Assembly: GCF_949628215.1 (NCBI RefSeq)
Contig: NC_134277.1
Location: 104,425,463 to 104,489,462, forward strand
DNA length: 64,000 nucleotides
Direction of reading: 5' to 3'
Source: Phalacrocorax aristotelis
Taxonomy: Eukaryota > Chordata > Aves > Suliformes > Phalacrocoracidae
This document shows positions 35,083 through 49,700 of the stretch, piece by piece. Below the pieces are notes generated by a model, which worked only from the letters and a program-made list of their open reading frames with translations, had not been told where the DNA came from and ran no database searches. Each line of letters starts with the position of its first letter. Within the stretch, counting starts at the first letter, position 1. The position numbers and the translations under genes were made by a program.

Positions 35083-38000
35083 ACCAAGTGCTGGGCTGCT
35101 GCTCCCTTCCAGCTTGCTCCTTCAGTGATCTGCCTCTCCCACAGGCCCCATCTCTCGCCACACACATTATACTCCTATTATTTAATGTGTTTTCATCCAC
35201 AGAATACTCAGCATAGTGCAGAAAGACAGGGTTAACAAATATTTAAAGAGTTTCCACTTATTTCTTTATGTATTTTGAAGAGCAGTATTTTCTGCAAACC
35301 TGGTGAGGGGTGGTGGGGGAAGCAGGGACATTATAGTTGCCAGATACTATGCACATCCTGTGTACTGTAGTCGTTACAATTAGAAAAAAAACATGCACCA
35401 CCCTGGTAACTTTAAATTTCGGTCTCAGTGTTATGAGATATTTATGCAAATACATAAAGTCACAGCAAAAACATTTCCCAAAGCTGGAAGGGTTCGGAAT
35501 CTGAAAAATAATCAGCATCACTTTAGGAAGACCTGAAATTCATTAAATATTTAAACTAGTCTCTCTGAGGATTTTAATTATATTTAAAGAGCAATTCTTC
35601 TCTTGCACACGACAAGAATAGTGTCTTCTGTGTCAGTAAATTTGCATCCAGGCTGTATGTGAAGTCATTTATGCATATTTTAGAAATTAAAATAAATTAT
35701 TTCTGGCTTTTAGAGTTGTTAGCATCACAATACTGATGTAAAAAGACCCATCTGTAATTAGATCTTTTTCATTCCCTCTGATGAGATCACATCTTCAAAT
35801 GTTAATTTTGGATGTATTACCATACAAAACTTCAGGGCACCTCTCTCTTTTTTTTTTTCAGCAGCACATTAAATGCATATCTCCTCAGCTTTACTTGCAA
35901 TAACTGGGGATTTTTCTGTAAAAATTCCCTAATGTAGGCAAGACCCATAGGCTAAGAGCTCAGAATAAATTGTTTTTCTCCTGCAAGCGCACTTGGGACC
36001 AGAATTGATGTTGTATTGCAATCAGGAAGCCAGTCAAAAACTCTGAAGCCACTTCACAGTTTTCAGCACAGGTTAAATAGCTTAGTAAAGAGTAGGATAG
36101 AGTTGGTGCTGCTGGAACGTGGAAACCTTCTCTCCTGTGAGACCTTAATTAATGAAGATGAGAAAAGAAAAAAAAAAAGGAAAAACCCTAATTTGACAGC
36201 TCTCTGGCAGGCATTGCGGGGCTGACTATGTAAGGACTGTTTGACCTTGTAAAGTCAGCAGATTTAAAATGCATTTTAGAGACAGTGTAGGTACCCAGCC
36301 TCATTCCCACACTTGCTTAAAGCCTGTCTGTTCGAAACAAACTTGCATCTTCAGGTATATATAAACGCTTACGAAAAAAATGCATCAGAGGTTTTATTTG
36401 AGTAGATTTTGATAAATTTTTTTTTTTTCTGAGTTGTATTCAAAATACCTATTTTGTGCCTGTACATTTCTTTAATTATGTCCACGCAACCCTGTATGAT
36501 TTCAGTTTCTTTAAGGCAAGAATTGTTCTCTTACAGCCATTTTGGCTTAAGGCATGCAGTAACATTCCTTAAATCAGGAAACACAGACCACGTTCTAACC
36601 AAATGCTTTACAGCAGCAAGATGCTAAAGCAGCTTTGCTTGGTGTGTCCAAAACTCTCATTTCAGAGAAAAACAAGAAGAACAGACCACAAAAGTTTTAG
36701 ATAAATACAAGGAGAGGAAAGCTGTTAAACGTGTTTCGGTGGGTAGTTGCATGTGTCAGAGTACTATAAGGCAAGGCGTACAAAACTGACTGTAGACATA
36801 AGCAGCTCCCGGGGATGAGTGGTGTGTCACTGCGTATGTTCTGGAGAAGGGTTTAAAGCACAACCGGGCTGAAATGTCCCAAAAGAATCAATTGTGATTT
36901 ATTCATCTAAAGAATAGGATTCAAAATGCTTCTCATTTGATCTCATTCCTGATAAATCTGATGAGAAGTGGGACAGACTCCACTAGGCAGGCAGCTATTG
37001 CTGCTGCCCTTGTAGCAAAAGAAAGGAGCTATTAACTTTCTGCTAGTAACATACAAATGTTTCTGTGCCTCGAACTACCAAATCAATCACATATAAAAAT
37101 GGGCCTCACATACAAGAACAGGCCAGCAATTCTTCTTCTTTGGAATTTATTCTCTTCTGTTATTTGCAGCTAGCAAACTGCCATCCCAGGCCTTAGCAGG
37201 AGCTATGAGTGAACCCGGGCAACCCATCACCTCCAAGGGACGTGGCTGAGATAAATGCTATCAAACTTTCTCTGCAGTATGCCAGCAGTTCAGTCTCACA
37301 AGCAGCACATCTATAAGCTGGTGAACAATATGAGTTAATGGTGAATTTGAGAGAGTGTTTTCTCTCAGTCCTGGGTTAAAAAATTCTTTACCTGCAGCTG
37401 AAAAATATTTAAGGTAACACCAGTACATATACATGGATTTTGCAGGCAGAATGAGTTACCCTAACAATTGGGTCTTACTTTTCATAAATAAAAAGCATTT
37501 TTGAAAGCATTTTTTACGAGATCAGGAGTTGATACCCTCCATGAAAGTAAAGCAAGCAAAGTGAGCTTGTTCACATTTGCACAAGACGGATTCTGAGATG
37601 TCTGTTCTACTCTGTGTATGTCCTAGAGAAGGTGCTTCTGTTGCCTTCAGGTTTTTGGGTGGACCTCTCCTGTAGCCTACAAAAGTACTTATTTACAACA
37701 TTGCTATAGAAGTGATGAATTTTAAATTAGTTGCATTTTTAAGCTAAAATGCTCCTTTTTCCCATTCAACATGGCAGTTAAGATTTTTCTGGAAAACCAA
37801 ATTTAGTGTAAAATCATGTAAAGTTTCTGTAGTATGAATGTTTATTCATTCCTAGAATTCTATTTTTTGGGGAAAAACACATTATTTTGTGCAAACTTCT
37901 CACCCAGAATGTCATAGAGAAACCTGTATTTTTCTAGACCTGTGTTATTTTCTGTTAGGCAATGGTTTGGCTGCTCTTAACCTGGTCATGTTTGAATACG

Positions 38001-38399
38001 CCCTTTCTGTCATATTTGAAAGCTCAGACATTGGGCACTGTTGGTCTGTGGGCTCATTAGTGTGCATTTTTTAATTAAACAAATTAAGAAATGGAACAAT
38101 CCAGGAAAGGAAAGGAGGAAATTCTGTTGTTGTAGCTCCTCAGTGGTATAAAATCGTGGTTGGTACGACTAGGTCAGAGAGGGACTGACACCCTCTCTTC
38201 CAGTACAGAACCAGGGCATCAGGTGAAGCGGCCTGGGGCCAAGCGCAAAGGATACGACTGAGGCAGGTCTTGTTGCCCCAGCTGGTGGAGCACCACTGGA
38301 GATGAGATCCTGGCCTAGGTGGTTCCTTGGATTGAATCAGTACAGTTTCTTCTCATATTTTCTCCTTTCCTTTACTTTGAGGGGGGAAAAAATCTGTTG
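35083..38399. other. Intergenic, no gene recognised
   Basis: AT-rich, with poly-A/poly-T tracts (for example near 36165 and 36415). Nothing further recognised. Confidence 0.5.
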
Positions 38400-38512
38400 T
38401 GGTAAGAAGTGGATGAAGTGGTCAAAGCCCTGACCAAGCCGGTCTGAGTTCAGAGGTTGGACTGAGGTGCCCTGAGCCCCCATCCAGCTGGCATTATCCT
38501 GTGGTCCCAACG
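38400..38512 (+). mobile_element. CR1 LINE 3' fragment, plus orientation
   Basis: Carries the same CR1 blocks as the copy at 34944 but shorter and more diverged: 'aaagccctgaccaagccggt', 'cagaggttggactgaggtgc' and 'ccatccagctggcattatcc'. The two copies are independent insertions or remnants of the same family. Confidence 0.7.
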
Positions 38513-41500
38513 GACAATTTTTTTTCATGCGGAATGACTCTTAGCCTTTATTCAAATATAGGCAAAATTTTGTAAGGGTAACTTTGGGTGAAAAATAATC
38601 AGCCGGATTGAGTTTGAGAACTTTCCCACTGTTTATGAAAATTTATTTTCGTTTAAATTCTAATTAAATAACTTCTGGTGACTTCCCAGTGTATCTCGGG
38701 TATAAGAATCCCCTGACATTTGCCTGCCCTTGTTTAGTAATTTATTCAGGGAAAAGATGATCCTGTTTTACATTTCTGGAAAGTCCCTAGCTGTTGTTTA
38801 TAAGCATGCTGCAGATATTTAGTAACAGCATATTTTTGACTTAGTTTCCATTTCATTTGTTTCCATTTCATTTATTTCCTTTTAACATTTCTTTGGATAT
38901 TGGCGGTGCTGGCTGGGGATGTGAGATGTGTTAGCTTCAGATTACTTTCGTAAGAGTATGTCTCTTCCATGACTTCTCAGGTCTAAAAGCACAGTTTGCA
39001 ATTTTGGGACACAGCTGAAGCTGAAACGGTGCGTGCGCGCTGGTTTTCTCCAACAAACACTCCATTGTGCAAGTACATCGAAAGGTCTTTGGATTCTAAA
39101 TTCTTGGCAACTTGTGAAGCTAAATATGTGCTGAGAACAGCTGCTCAGAAGAGACTGAGTAATTGCCTTAATCAGACTTGAGAGGAGACGTGGCTGGTGC
39201 CTGCAATGCAGAGGGGAAGCATTAGCGAGGGAGCAGGGCCGAGGGCATCGCTGTTACCTCCCTGGGGCACCGAGTGGTGTATGATAACCTAATGTGTGTG
39301 TGGGTGGGACCCATGCGTTTCCGGATTTTGTCGTGGGGCTATGCATCCTGGCGAGTGCAAAGATGTGTTGGGTGCCTACATTGTTCTGACACAAGGTTGC
39401 ACTGACCTTGTGGTGTCCTATGGGTACTTTACCTATAATGATCAATTTAGCAAACAGGAGTCTAAGCATTAAGGTCAAAGGCAGTGTTAAGAGCAGATTC
39501 CAGCAAAAGCCTTCGATGAAACAGAGGCAAGCTGTAGCCATGGGGGACTTGAATCGCAGATGTGGAGGTTGTGTGCTCTGTGGATTCAGAAAACATTGCT
39601 GGGTGTGCTCCCTGCCCCGTGCAAAAGTGACAGATCACACACAGGGTCTGCACGGGCTTTTGGACAAAGCTGGAGGAAAACTGTTGAGCGTAGTTTCTGT
39701 GGGTGCTGATGACTTCTTCAACTGCGTCCATTTTGATTTTATCTGAGCTTTTGTCTATTCAGTACAAAGTGTTTGTACTGGGTTGTGAGAGCATGATATC
39801 TGGCCTGAGCAACAGTAAGGTTCAGCATTGGCATGGCATGAACCTAACACATCTATGCTGCTTTGGCTGTCTCAGATTTTGCAGATGTCTCCCCAGCACT
39901 GCTTTGTACAGTGAAGACATATCCTTAGTTTTACATGCTGCCACAATACTCCTGGAAGTATAGGCCTTCAGCATATATGTACCGTGTGTTCTTTTTAACG
40001 CCTTTTGGGTGTACAGAAGAAGACCTGGCTGGTTTCAGTACTTGCTTGTTGCAACCTTCTGCACAACCATTTTTCAGTGAAACACCAATTTAGATTTGCC
40101 AAACCCTCTGCTCCCATATTCTAGTAGCAAAGCAAAGCAATTCTTGCAAGCACTTAATGATAAAGGGGTAGGATTTTCCCAGCTACTTCTTTGGAGTATA
40201 GACATGTGCCACATGTGCCACAACTGTAAGTAAAACATTGAACTCTCTGGCATAAAAGGAATCAGATGCTTGTTCAATAATTGGTAGTGTAAAGCTTTCA
40301 TTTATTATGACTGCCAGGCAAGAGTCAAGGTGAAAGCCTTAATGTGAGTGAACCCTTCAGTAATGAACCCTCATTAAAACAAATCTTTTTTTATAAGGCT
40401 GCCATCTAATAACCTTCAATCTCTGTGTATTTATAGAATGCCCACCTAAAGACTCAAAGGAAAAGAGGAGTTTGAACTTAATCTTTTTCCTTCGCTTTTC
40501 TTTGTGAGAGAAGGAAGAGCGTGGAGCTGTACACCCAGGTCAGTGGCACACAACCATCCCCGTGCCCAGGGCAGGATGAACGGCAGGAGGAGACCAAGCG
40601 CTTCAGCTGTCGGTGTGCAAACTCCCTGTTCCCCCAGCTGTGCAGAGATACACACCGTCGCAGATGAGGGCAAGGGACTGCTGCTAGTGTGGCTTCGTTG
40701 TAGGAAACAAGAATAAAAGTTGTGTGTGAAAAATAGAATTGTGTTGGTGAAAATACTCTGGCTCAAATAAGGTATTTACTAGTTGAAAAAATGGATGGCT
40801 GCATTTCAGGAAATTTTCAGAGGATTGTACAAGCACTAAAAGCTACTGTGATTTCATCTAATAGTTTTAAGGTTTTCTCCTAACTGACTAAGAACTGTGT
40901 TAAGAAATACTGCATAGGCTGTATACTCAGTATATGGTCATGTAAATTAGTGTGCACTTTCTCTTGAATTTTGCCATGATATGCTAAAATACTTTGCATT
41001 GGCACTAGAAAAAAGGGTATGTGTTTTGAACTAATAAGCTGCTTCTGCTTTAATGGCGGCATGACAGAGAAGGATTAAAAGTTATTATCTCTCAATAGTT
41101 ATTATGTTTTCATGTTTACATTCCTGATGGTTATTTTGCAATGCAACACATTTTAATTAGCATGTTTGCCGTTATGCCAATGAAGCTATTTCAAATTCTT
41201 TCTTCCTGTGTTATTCAGGATCCGTGCATGCAGGCTGTCCTGCCAGGATGAATTCCAGGCAAGTGTGCGATTAAATATCTGGGAAGAGCCATCCAGGCAG
41301 AGGTAGTTCAGTTAAGGCAGTAGGAGTTTTGCCATTGACTTACTGACTCTAAAGTACTACCCATGGACTTTGGAAGACATTTCCTCAGTTCTCAGAAACT
41401 GTTAGGCATACCCAACACAATAGCTCATTCTTTCGCCTGCTATGGGCCTTTTACCACTATGTTAATCTCAGTTATAACAGAAGATTTGTGCTGAATCTGT

Positions 41501-42491
41501 TTCCTGTTCACACAGAAAAATTTTGAGTTATTTGACTTTAGCCAGAGTTCATACTATCCTCTTAGGGGCTATGTGAATTTGGTATGAGTCATAGTTTGCT
41601 GACATACAGCACGGAAAGACAAATAGTCCAGCCAAGACTGCTGGTCATCAGAAAAAGTTTGTAAACCCATCAGCCTTGTTTGGAAGCTGTTTTCCCATTT
41701 TACAGTATGTAACTGTAGCTGTGTAAAAAGTGACACGTGATGTAGACAAAAGCACTGTGAAATCTTATACCTGCTTTTTCTAAAGATCAGCTGAACAAGG
41801 TAGGTTATGAATAGAGAAAAAATATTGGTCTTGTTCAGAAAAAAAAAACCAAAGAAACTGCATTTCCAGCTACCTTTAATCTATTTTTCATTCAGGATAA
41901 AATGCCTGTCATTGCAACATGGTGATGTAGTGTGAAGCATTAGATAACCACAAAACAGTTTTGAAGCAAAGACTGATTTTTATGTGGTGATGAATCCCAA
42001 AGAAAATAGAGCATCAGCAGATCTGAGGCAGCAGACATTACTGTGTTGAGTCAGTTGATGTGAACTTTCCAGCTGTCAATAAAATTCAAGCCGCCTTTTG
42101 CATGTCATAAATTCTAAAGAAACTGCCAAAGGGAAGAGATTTTTCCGTTTCTAGATATTTTCTGTACTTCTATAAGAAAGAAGCAGCCCTAGCTCCACTT
42201 CTTTAGGAACTGCCATATGATTTTCATTGCCCTGTGCAACCTCAAAGACATCCGTTCCATGGCCAACACGTGATCAAGCACTCTCAGTGGAACCAAAACA
42301 ATGAAGATTAAACAATTAAATTATATTTTCAATTATAAATAATCCTTATCTTGCCCACCAAGAGTTCTTATATCAAAAAGAAAGATTTAAAGTATCTAAT
42401 CTACTTTTCCTACTTTATTTTCTTGCCTATTCCTTGAATTTGATTAAACTTGGAAAATAAAAGTGAACTTTTCTTTCCCTTTTATTTATAG
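38513..42491. other. Intergenic, no gene recognised
   Basis: AT-rich, with a 15 bp tandem repeat at 38844. A moderately GC-rich stretch at about 40.5-40.7 kb is followed by AATAAA near 40711 and could be the end of a non-coding transcript, but nothing else supports this. Confidence 0.5.
38844..38873. repeat. Tandem repeat, 15 bp unit, two copies
   Basis: GTTTCCATTTCATTT is repeated exactly at 38844-38858 and 38859-38873, with a partial third copy after. Confidence 0.85.
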
Positions 42492-43761
42492 ATTTCTACT
42501 TGCAGTCCAACAAGAGTTTCAGTGCTACTCTTTTTTTTGAAGAGATGTGCATAAATCCTCTGTTTCTGGAGTCAAATGATTCATCCAAGATTCTCATTTC
42601 ACAGGTTTGTAGGCTCTATGACTGTGATGAAAATCAGAGCATATTAAAATTTAATTCAAGAATCTAAATAGGGAAAATAAAAGGATAAGAAATTTGTGAA
42701 CAGGTGATGTTAACATCACAGTTTGTGACAAACTAAAAAGATCACTTAATAAACAAAATTTTGTTAGGGTTGATAAAACTCCATTTTCTTAAAAGGGCAT
42801 TACTATTTTTTTCAGTGTCTTAAATTCTGAGCTTGCAAAATCTAGAAATGTCCTTTGGAACATAACATTTATTCTAAGATTCTTCTTTTCCAAAGTTTTC
42901 AGTCAAACAACTGAAGACAAGAAGAATTCTTATGTGGATCGTGAGGAACCCGCAGAGACATCAAGACCACCAGGTAAGAAAGTCCTACAGAGACACATTG
43001 ATATTTGGAATAGATGACGTTGGACATCAGAATTCTGCTGACTTTCAAAGTCTGAAGATAGCAGATGATGAGAGAACCTGAAACCTTTTACCTTTTCAAA
43101 TAAGCTACTCGATTAATGGTCTTCCAGAGTAGATAGACAAGAAAAAAGTTTAGAAATGTTGTTTTACAGCTCTTCACTAAGCTCTGGAGTGCTAGAGATA
43201 ACTGTAAAAGTAATAATGTAATGATTAATAATTTTAGTAACTACTAAAATATTATTTACAGAAGTCTGAAAATCAGTTGCTGCAAGCCACAGAAGTAGAG
43301 GTAGTAGCAGAGAGACAGACAGTTGTATCGCTGAAATCATTAATGAGCACACATGTGAGTACATCAGGTGCTGAATATTGTCATTGACTGCCCAGGCAGG
43401 GAAACGTGGCTCCTTCCAGTTCTGCATGGAAGTGGTAACAGGGCCAGCTGGAGCAGAAGACAGAGAAGAGTGGGAAAAACAGTTCCTCAGACTGTGTGAT
43501 AGCATATTTCAAATTTACAGTGAAAAATGTTCACTGTTTTCAGCACTGGTAGGTGAAGAAATAGTAATAGATACAACATACAACCACTGCTGCTCATGAG
43601 GGATAAATGCTGAATATGGCTAGAGCTGTTTCCAGGAAAGCAGTTATTTGTATTTTTTGTTCGTCATTCAGTTGCAGAATGGCGTCCGGAGGACCAAAAA
43701 GACATCGAGGCTGACAGAGTGTAACATGTGGGATAAAAAGTCTCATTTTCTTGACTCTTAA
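42492..43761 (+). other. Exon-like open segments in compatible phase (hypothetical transcript)
   Basis: Four plus-strand segments flanked by AG acceptors and, for the first three, GT donors can be read in one continuous frame: 42492-42604, 42896-42973, 43396-43548 and 43678-43761, ending in TAA. An AATAAA lies at 44067-44072. Motifs in the virtual peptide are FFEEMC, EDREEWEKQF and VRRTKKTSR; I recognise no protein family. The acceptors were chosen to keep the frame, and each segment is short enough to be open by chance, so this is a hypothesis only. Confidence 0.1.
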
Positions 43762-46700
43762 GTAACTTCTCTCCAATATCTGTACCTGTGCACCTCAGTG
43801 CTACTGGCTCTTCTCTGATGGATGTCATTTTCTGACGCTTGCTTTATAGCTGTTCAGCAATTTTATTGCCCTACCATCTGTTCTAAACAGTTAAAGACAC
43901 TTTTATTCTCAATCTTTCTTCAGGGATGCGCAAGAGGCATCTGCCTCTGAACATTTAAAATTTCCTAACGTACGTTTACAAATTATTTATGCAAAATAAC
44001 TCTGATGATACATTTTCAGCAGGATTTACAGATGTCTGACAAAAATGTTATTTGCTTACACCTTTAAATAAAACAGTGTTGAATCTGGCATGCATGCCAA
44101 CATGGAAAACTGCTCATATTGTATAAGTAATTAATAAAGTTAGGCTTGAAATTAGTGGAGTTCTTAACCGAAATCCCTGATTTTAAACTCGCTCTGAAGT
44201 ATTTTGCTGAATGAGGACCCTTGAATAACTTCCTACTGCAATTTTTTGAATCTGTAGTCCGAACATTGCTAAATCTACAGAACACATTTTACCAAGACTT
44301 TCCATCACAAAGCTCTGTGTAAACACCGATTAATCCAGTTACCATATTAGGAACTCTGAAGTGGAAAAAGAGACTTGTTGAAGGCATCAGAGTGGATTTA
44401 ATGAGTCTGAGCTGAGCTTAAAACTAAGGAGTTTCAGCCATTAGGCCCTGGAAATAAATCTTCTCCTGACCCAAGTGATCAAGCAAAGAGATGATGGATC
44501 CTGGTGGGTCCTCACTCCATCTGCCATCAGCCTTCTCCCCAGCGTATCTGCAGAGTGCAATTTGTAAGTTAAACTGTTTACACAGTGACCTAAGACGATT
44601 TGGTAATTTTTTCAAATTGTTCAAATGGTAGCAGTGCATGGGAGTTTGCAAACATTTGATAAGAGGTGTTTCTAGACACCTTGGGAAAACATCCTCTTCT
44701 ATTGCTGTAGATCTCTGCTCCAGCCCGTGCTTATCACCTTTTCTATGGCGACTGTAAAAACCTAAAGGCTTATGGACATGACTGGGTGTAACTGAGACAC
44801 AGTGGCTGAAGGAGCCACCTATTCCCAGGGTGAGGTGGGATGTGTTAATTAAAGCAGATCTGCCAGTCCCTGCCCCTGCCACAGGCATCTGCTGGGGCTG
44901 CTGCAATTACTGAGGATAAGCGACCAGTGCTCTCAACATACAGGAGGATAAAATAGAACAAATCAATGTCAGAACAAATTTCTAAATAAGTTTTTTTTTT
45001 AGTTATTCATATTCTTCTCTATAGCAATATCTCACAGCTCTGCCTTAATCAGAAGTCATCTCCTGGGTGCCCAAGTAGAGGTCCTAGTCTCCCCGCGGGA
45101 GCTGTGTTGGGTCTGCCGAATGGATTTTGCAGCCACACAACTCCAGTTCAGTGTCGAGCTGCTCAGCTGGCTTCACCTTCCTGAGCGTGAAGTATGCAAG
45201 GATCTGTCAGCACACAGAAAAGTTTTGGTCAAGAATAAGTAAGATGTTACCTCTTAAAAATGTGATGAAAAAGTTTTCCAAGAAAACTATTTCCTGTTGC
45301 TTGCCATAAATCCTGGAGGAAAGGGTGGGTTGCTGGGAAAAGGCTGTTTGTGAGGCTCTGGGGGATTTCCTGCTGCCCAGCAGGAAATCTGCATGGATAT
45401 GACCCAGCAGCCAGGGCAGAGTGGGATACGGTCACCCTGGGTGCGCGGGCTTCGGCACCTGAAGGCATTTGATGGTGCCATGACCCAGGAAGGGCTGCCA
45501 GTCCCAGTTACTAGGGGATAGCCACAGGCAGAACCCATCGGCGCTGGCCTGTAGGAAGCAAACAATCACTTTTTGGTGTAGTGGCAAAATTTGCCTGGAT
45601 TTTCATGGGGATAAAAGGCCACATTTCTGCAGCAGAAGCTGTCTGCAGGAAAATCTGAAATCCCTGCTTCAGACTGGATGTTGCTGGACCTGCCAGAAGA
45701 GGGTCTTGGTATTTTACATCAGGCAGAGGAGAAACGAAGACATGTTTTTTGTTCAGCATTCGCCCCAGAAATGGGCGAACTCTCTTGGCTGAAGCTTTTG
45801 GTGAAGGAATGTGTTTGGAAATCGGCTGTTAACAGATGCTCATTGTGTAAAATTTAATTCCAAGTTGTTAAACAACTGTAAGCAGGACTTTTCTAGCTTT
45901 TATAGTCGGAGCTATTGCTTTGTATTCATCAAACAATAATTGCTAATACTGTGTGCCTTCTGTTCTCTCTGTATGCCCTTCATTCTGTTCAAATTTCTAA
46001 CAACATAGCAATGCTGTCAAATTTGAAATGCAGCAGCTGGAAGACAAAGAGACCATCCTTAATGGCATAATTTTCATGCAAATACCATGCTCAGGAGGCT
46101 AATTGTAAAGTTCACTTACCTGAAAGACAGAAAACCGCTTTGCAAACAAGTGTCTTCTCCAGGCCAGTATATTTGAGGTAGAAATCTTTTACTGCTCATA
46201 ATACTTTGACTTACTTGTCAGTCACTCATGAAGAAAAGCATTAAGTTGAAGTGACTGAGTCCATAGCTCCCACGCTGTTGCTTTTCTGCTTCAAACTGGA
46301 CTTGATTTCTCACAGGGACCCCACAGACCCTTCTCCAGGCCACTCTTTCACAAGGCCAAAAAGTCCCTGGGTGCTGCTTTCCCCTCTGTCTGGACCCCTG
46401 CCGCTGCCAGCAATGCTGTGGGTGATGGAGAGGAAGATGGAGAACTACTGTCAGCCCAGGACAGCTGCCTGCTCTGTGGGCTGTGCTTACCAGGACCACA
46501 GCTTTTGATGGACAAGAGCAGTAAAGGGCTTGCTATTCAGTGTTAACACCTCTGAGATACCCACTGGCTCATCTACAGTGCTAGTGTTCTAGAAAGAGAA
46601 GTCAGAGCCTGCCCAAATCAATTTAATCAACCAGGGATATAAATATTATTACTGGAAAATGCCATGATGCTTGAGTCCTCCCCACAGCTTTCCTGACTGA

Positions 46701-49700
46701 GCTACCTGTCCCAGACAGTGGCTGGTCTGCGTCTGATACTGAGGAACCTGAGAGGGCTTTTAGGGATAATGACTGGTGTCTGAGAAGAATTGGGAAAGCC
46801 AGGGGAAGTACAGACATCTAAAAATAGTTTTTCTGCTAAGTTGGAGTTAATCTGTTTACACTGGGCATGTCTGTATGAAAAACAGTAATTTCTGCAAGTG
46901 TAAATGTCATATACAGTTTAAAGAACCCTCTGATATAATACATTTTTTTAATGCAAACTCCAGGTGCAATTAAAGTCAAATTCAAATTTTAACAGAAGCA
47001 TCAAAAATACTTTCCATGTGAGCGTGCAGGCCTATTTACACAGTTGCCTCTATTGAGTAGCGATGTCTGTGGAAATATTTATAGGCTCCATTAATTGGGA
47101 CAGGAAAATAATATGTATCTGTTTAGCTTTGCACACTATCGTGACATTCTTCAAACAGTAATGCATTTGGTGTTTGCCTTCGCAGGGCCACACTGGAAAT
47201 GCTGTCCAAACAAACTAAGGATGTGAATTGAGACAGCAAACCAAACTGCATTCTGCAGGTTTATGTGGACACTGTTAGATAGAACTACAGTGTCCTTAAT
47301 TTGATCTGCTTTAGTTCTCCTTGGAAATTAAGTAAATGAAATTAAGGCCACTTTAATTTTTTAATTCTGAATGCAAATATCCACACAAAAGTGTAAAGAA
47401 ATTAAACTAAGCCATCTCAAAGGACCCATCCACATGGATTTTCCTGAGGGTGCCTCCAGAAAGGATACAATGATTCACATGTGGAGTTCAGGGAACATTT
47501 TGAAGGCTGACACCTGCAGCTCCTCTCTTTTCATTTATCATCTCTCTGTGCTGTTGCCCAGAGACAGCAAACATTCATTCGTTAGCTCACTGCCATAACT
47601 AAAACCACTGTGGGTTGCCACTGGGGTTCTGATTTTGGGAAATGAAGGTACGTGATGGAAGGGTGGACACCTGGCAGGGAAAGTGCAATGGTTGCTTTAT
47701 ATGCAACATTGGTATTTTTTTCTTTTCCAAAAGAGATGAAAATGAGGGCTCGCTTTACATTCATAGTTGGATTATGCTTGAGTAATTGCATAGGCAAAGA
47801 AACTAAGACACAAAATGCCTAAGAGGTTTACCCTTATTAAAAATGTTTTCTAGGTAGAGAATAATTTTACAACCAGAGAGGGAAGCGAAGGCTTAAGAGG
47901 GGATTCAGCTTCAGCATCCAACCTGGCAGTGGGCGGCTTAGCCACTGGGCCATCCTGAGAAATGCAGGCAGGACTGCCACAACAGTGTCACCCAAAATTT
48001 TATGACCATATCTTGGGGAGCACCTCCTGTGAGACTCTGATAGAGCACTGAAGTGAAGTACCAAGCCAAGCGGAAGTACAGAGACCTCTTGGTTTTTTTG
48101 AAGTATCAACTCATCAGACTTCTGTAAAATGGGCTGTGTCGTGGGGGGTATATGCAGCTTCTGGGTCACAAGATAAGGAGCTCAGCACAGAAGGAGGTTT
48201 TGCAGAGGGTGACTGTGAGGTAGTTTTGTGATGAAGCTTATTCTTGGTTAGCTGATCCTGGACATGCCCCATGCAAGTGAGGGCATGCTGGGGAACACAC
48301 AGAAGGGGAAAACTGAAGAATGCATTAAAAAAAAACAACCCTAGATGCTTCACTTGAATTTTTGTTGAGGTGTGGGCTTGTCTTTGATGTAATGCAGGTC
48401 AGTTGCCCTTACATCTGTCACCTTCACTGTTTTTCTTATCAACTCCTTGGATTATGGAAGAAAATGTTTATATTGTGGACCATGAGACTGCCAATGAAAT
48501 ACATTTGTTAATTCTGTGTTGTTTGGTTTTCTTTTTTCCCCAAGCAATAATTGAAACTCTTTCTTTAACAGTTTTTTATGATGAAGTGTAGAAAATAGGT
48601 TGAAACTTATTGCCTAGAACGTTGAGGAAAGGTACAATGTTCAGATCAAGCAGTCACAACCTCCTTTTTAATATGAAAATATGCTATATACAGCATAAAG
48701 TACAGTTCGCGTTAGAAACTTCAGTTTTCATGGCTTGGAACCATAAGCCGTGGGCCCTGAAACCATGACAGCACAGACCCACAGCTGTTGATAGAGCTGC
48801 CATAACCGGAGTGCTACAGGGAGCACAGGTCTGTGGGATAGTTGCTAAAAGCTGCTGTCTAAAAATTGCTGAGGATGGGGAACTCTATCTCATTACTGAA
48901 AATATCTAGTAATTAAAATAGATGGGGAAATAGCCACCCTTCTTTGTACTTTCATTTTTCTTTGCTTTTGTGTGAAGGCTTGAAGGCAAAAGATCTGGCA
49001 GTGCAAGGCTGTCATTCTTTGGTGTCTAGAAAGGTGGTGCTAAACTACAAATTATAGCAAAAGCCGAGGGAACGTGCATTCTTTGCACATAAAGAAGGAC
49101 TTAATGAGGTACTGTTTCCTGAAATCTGGAAAGATTGTAGAGGGAATACTGTAAGGAGTTGAAAAGAAAGGTGAACAGGCTTAGGGTAGTATTATTTATT
49201 GTCTCCTAATCAAGATCCCAGTTCAGAGTTAGGAAAGCTCAATCCTTTCTGCAGCATCTGTTACTTTTGTCATATGAGAAGAATCAAGATCTGCTCTCAA
49301 CTTTGTGACTTTTTTCCATGATCAGTGAGAATCTGTTATAAGAATTCCTAGTAAGCTTAATTAATGTAAAACTTTCAAGTGTTGACTAAAAAGATATTTG
49401 AAGTCATAGGTGTTTCCACTTACTTCCACGAACTTTTAAGGTAACATTCAGTGAGAGCCAGGTGTGATGCAGCTGGACTTGCTATTTACAGTGAAGAGAT
49501 ATTAATCAATTATTGCTGTCCTTCTTGTTTGTGAACTACAGGTGGATTGATTACTATTTTATTGTTCCCATATATTTGTTCCCTCTTACAAATAATTTGC
49601 CCATTGCCAGCACGCTTGAGCTTCGGGATTGTTCCTTGGCCATTTGCTGCGATGCGCTGGCTAGCTTGGAGGCTGTCGTTTCTGAGAGGCAGCAGTTCCT

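Noticed and set aside
34730-35200. 156-codon minus-strand ORF
   Set aside because: Its middle is antisense to a CR1 fragment (34944-35082), so the open frame is not evidence for a host gene.
44424-44906. 160-codon minus-strand ORF as a possible gene
   Set aside because: One or two ORFs of this size are expected by chance in both strands of a 64 kb window; no family motif, splice context or codon pattern supports it.
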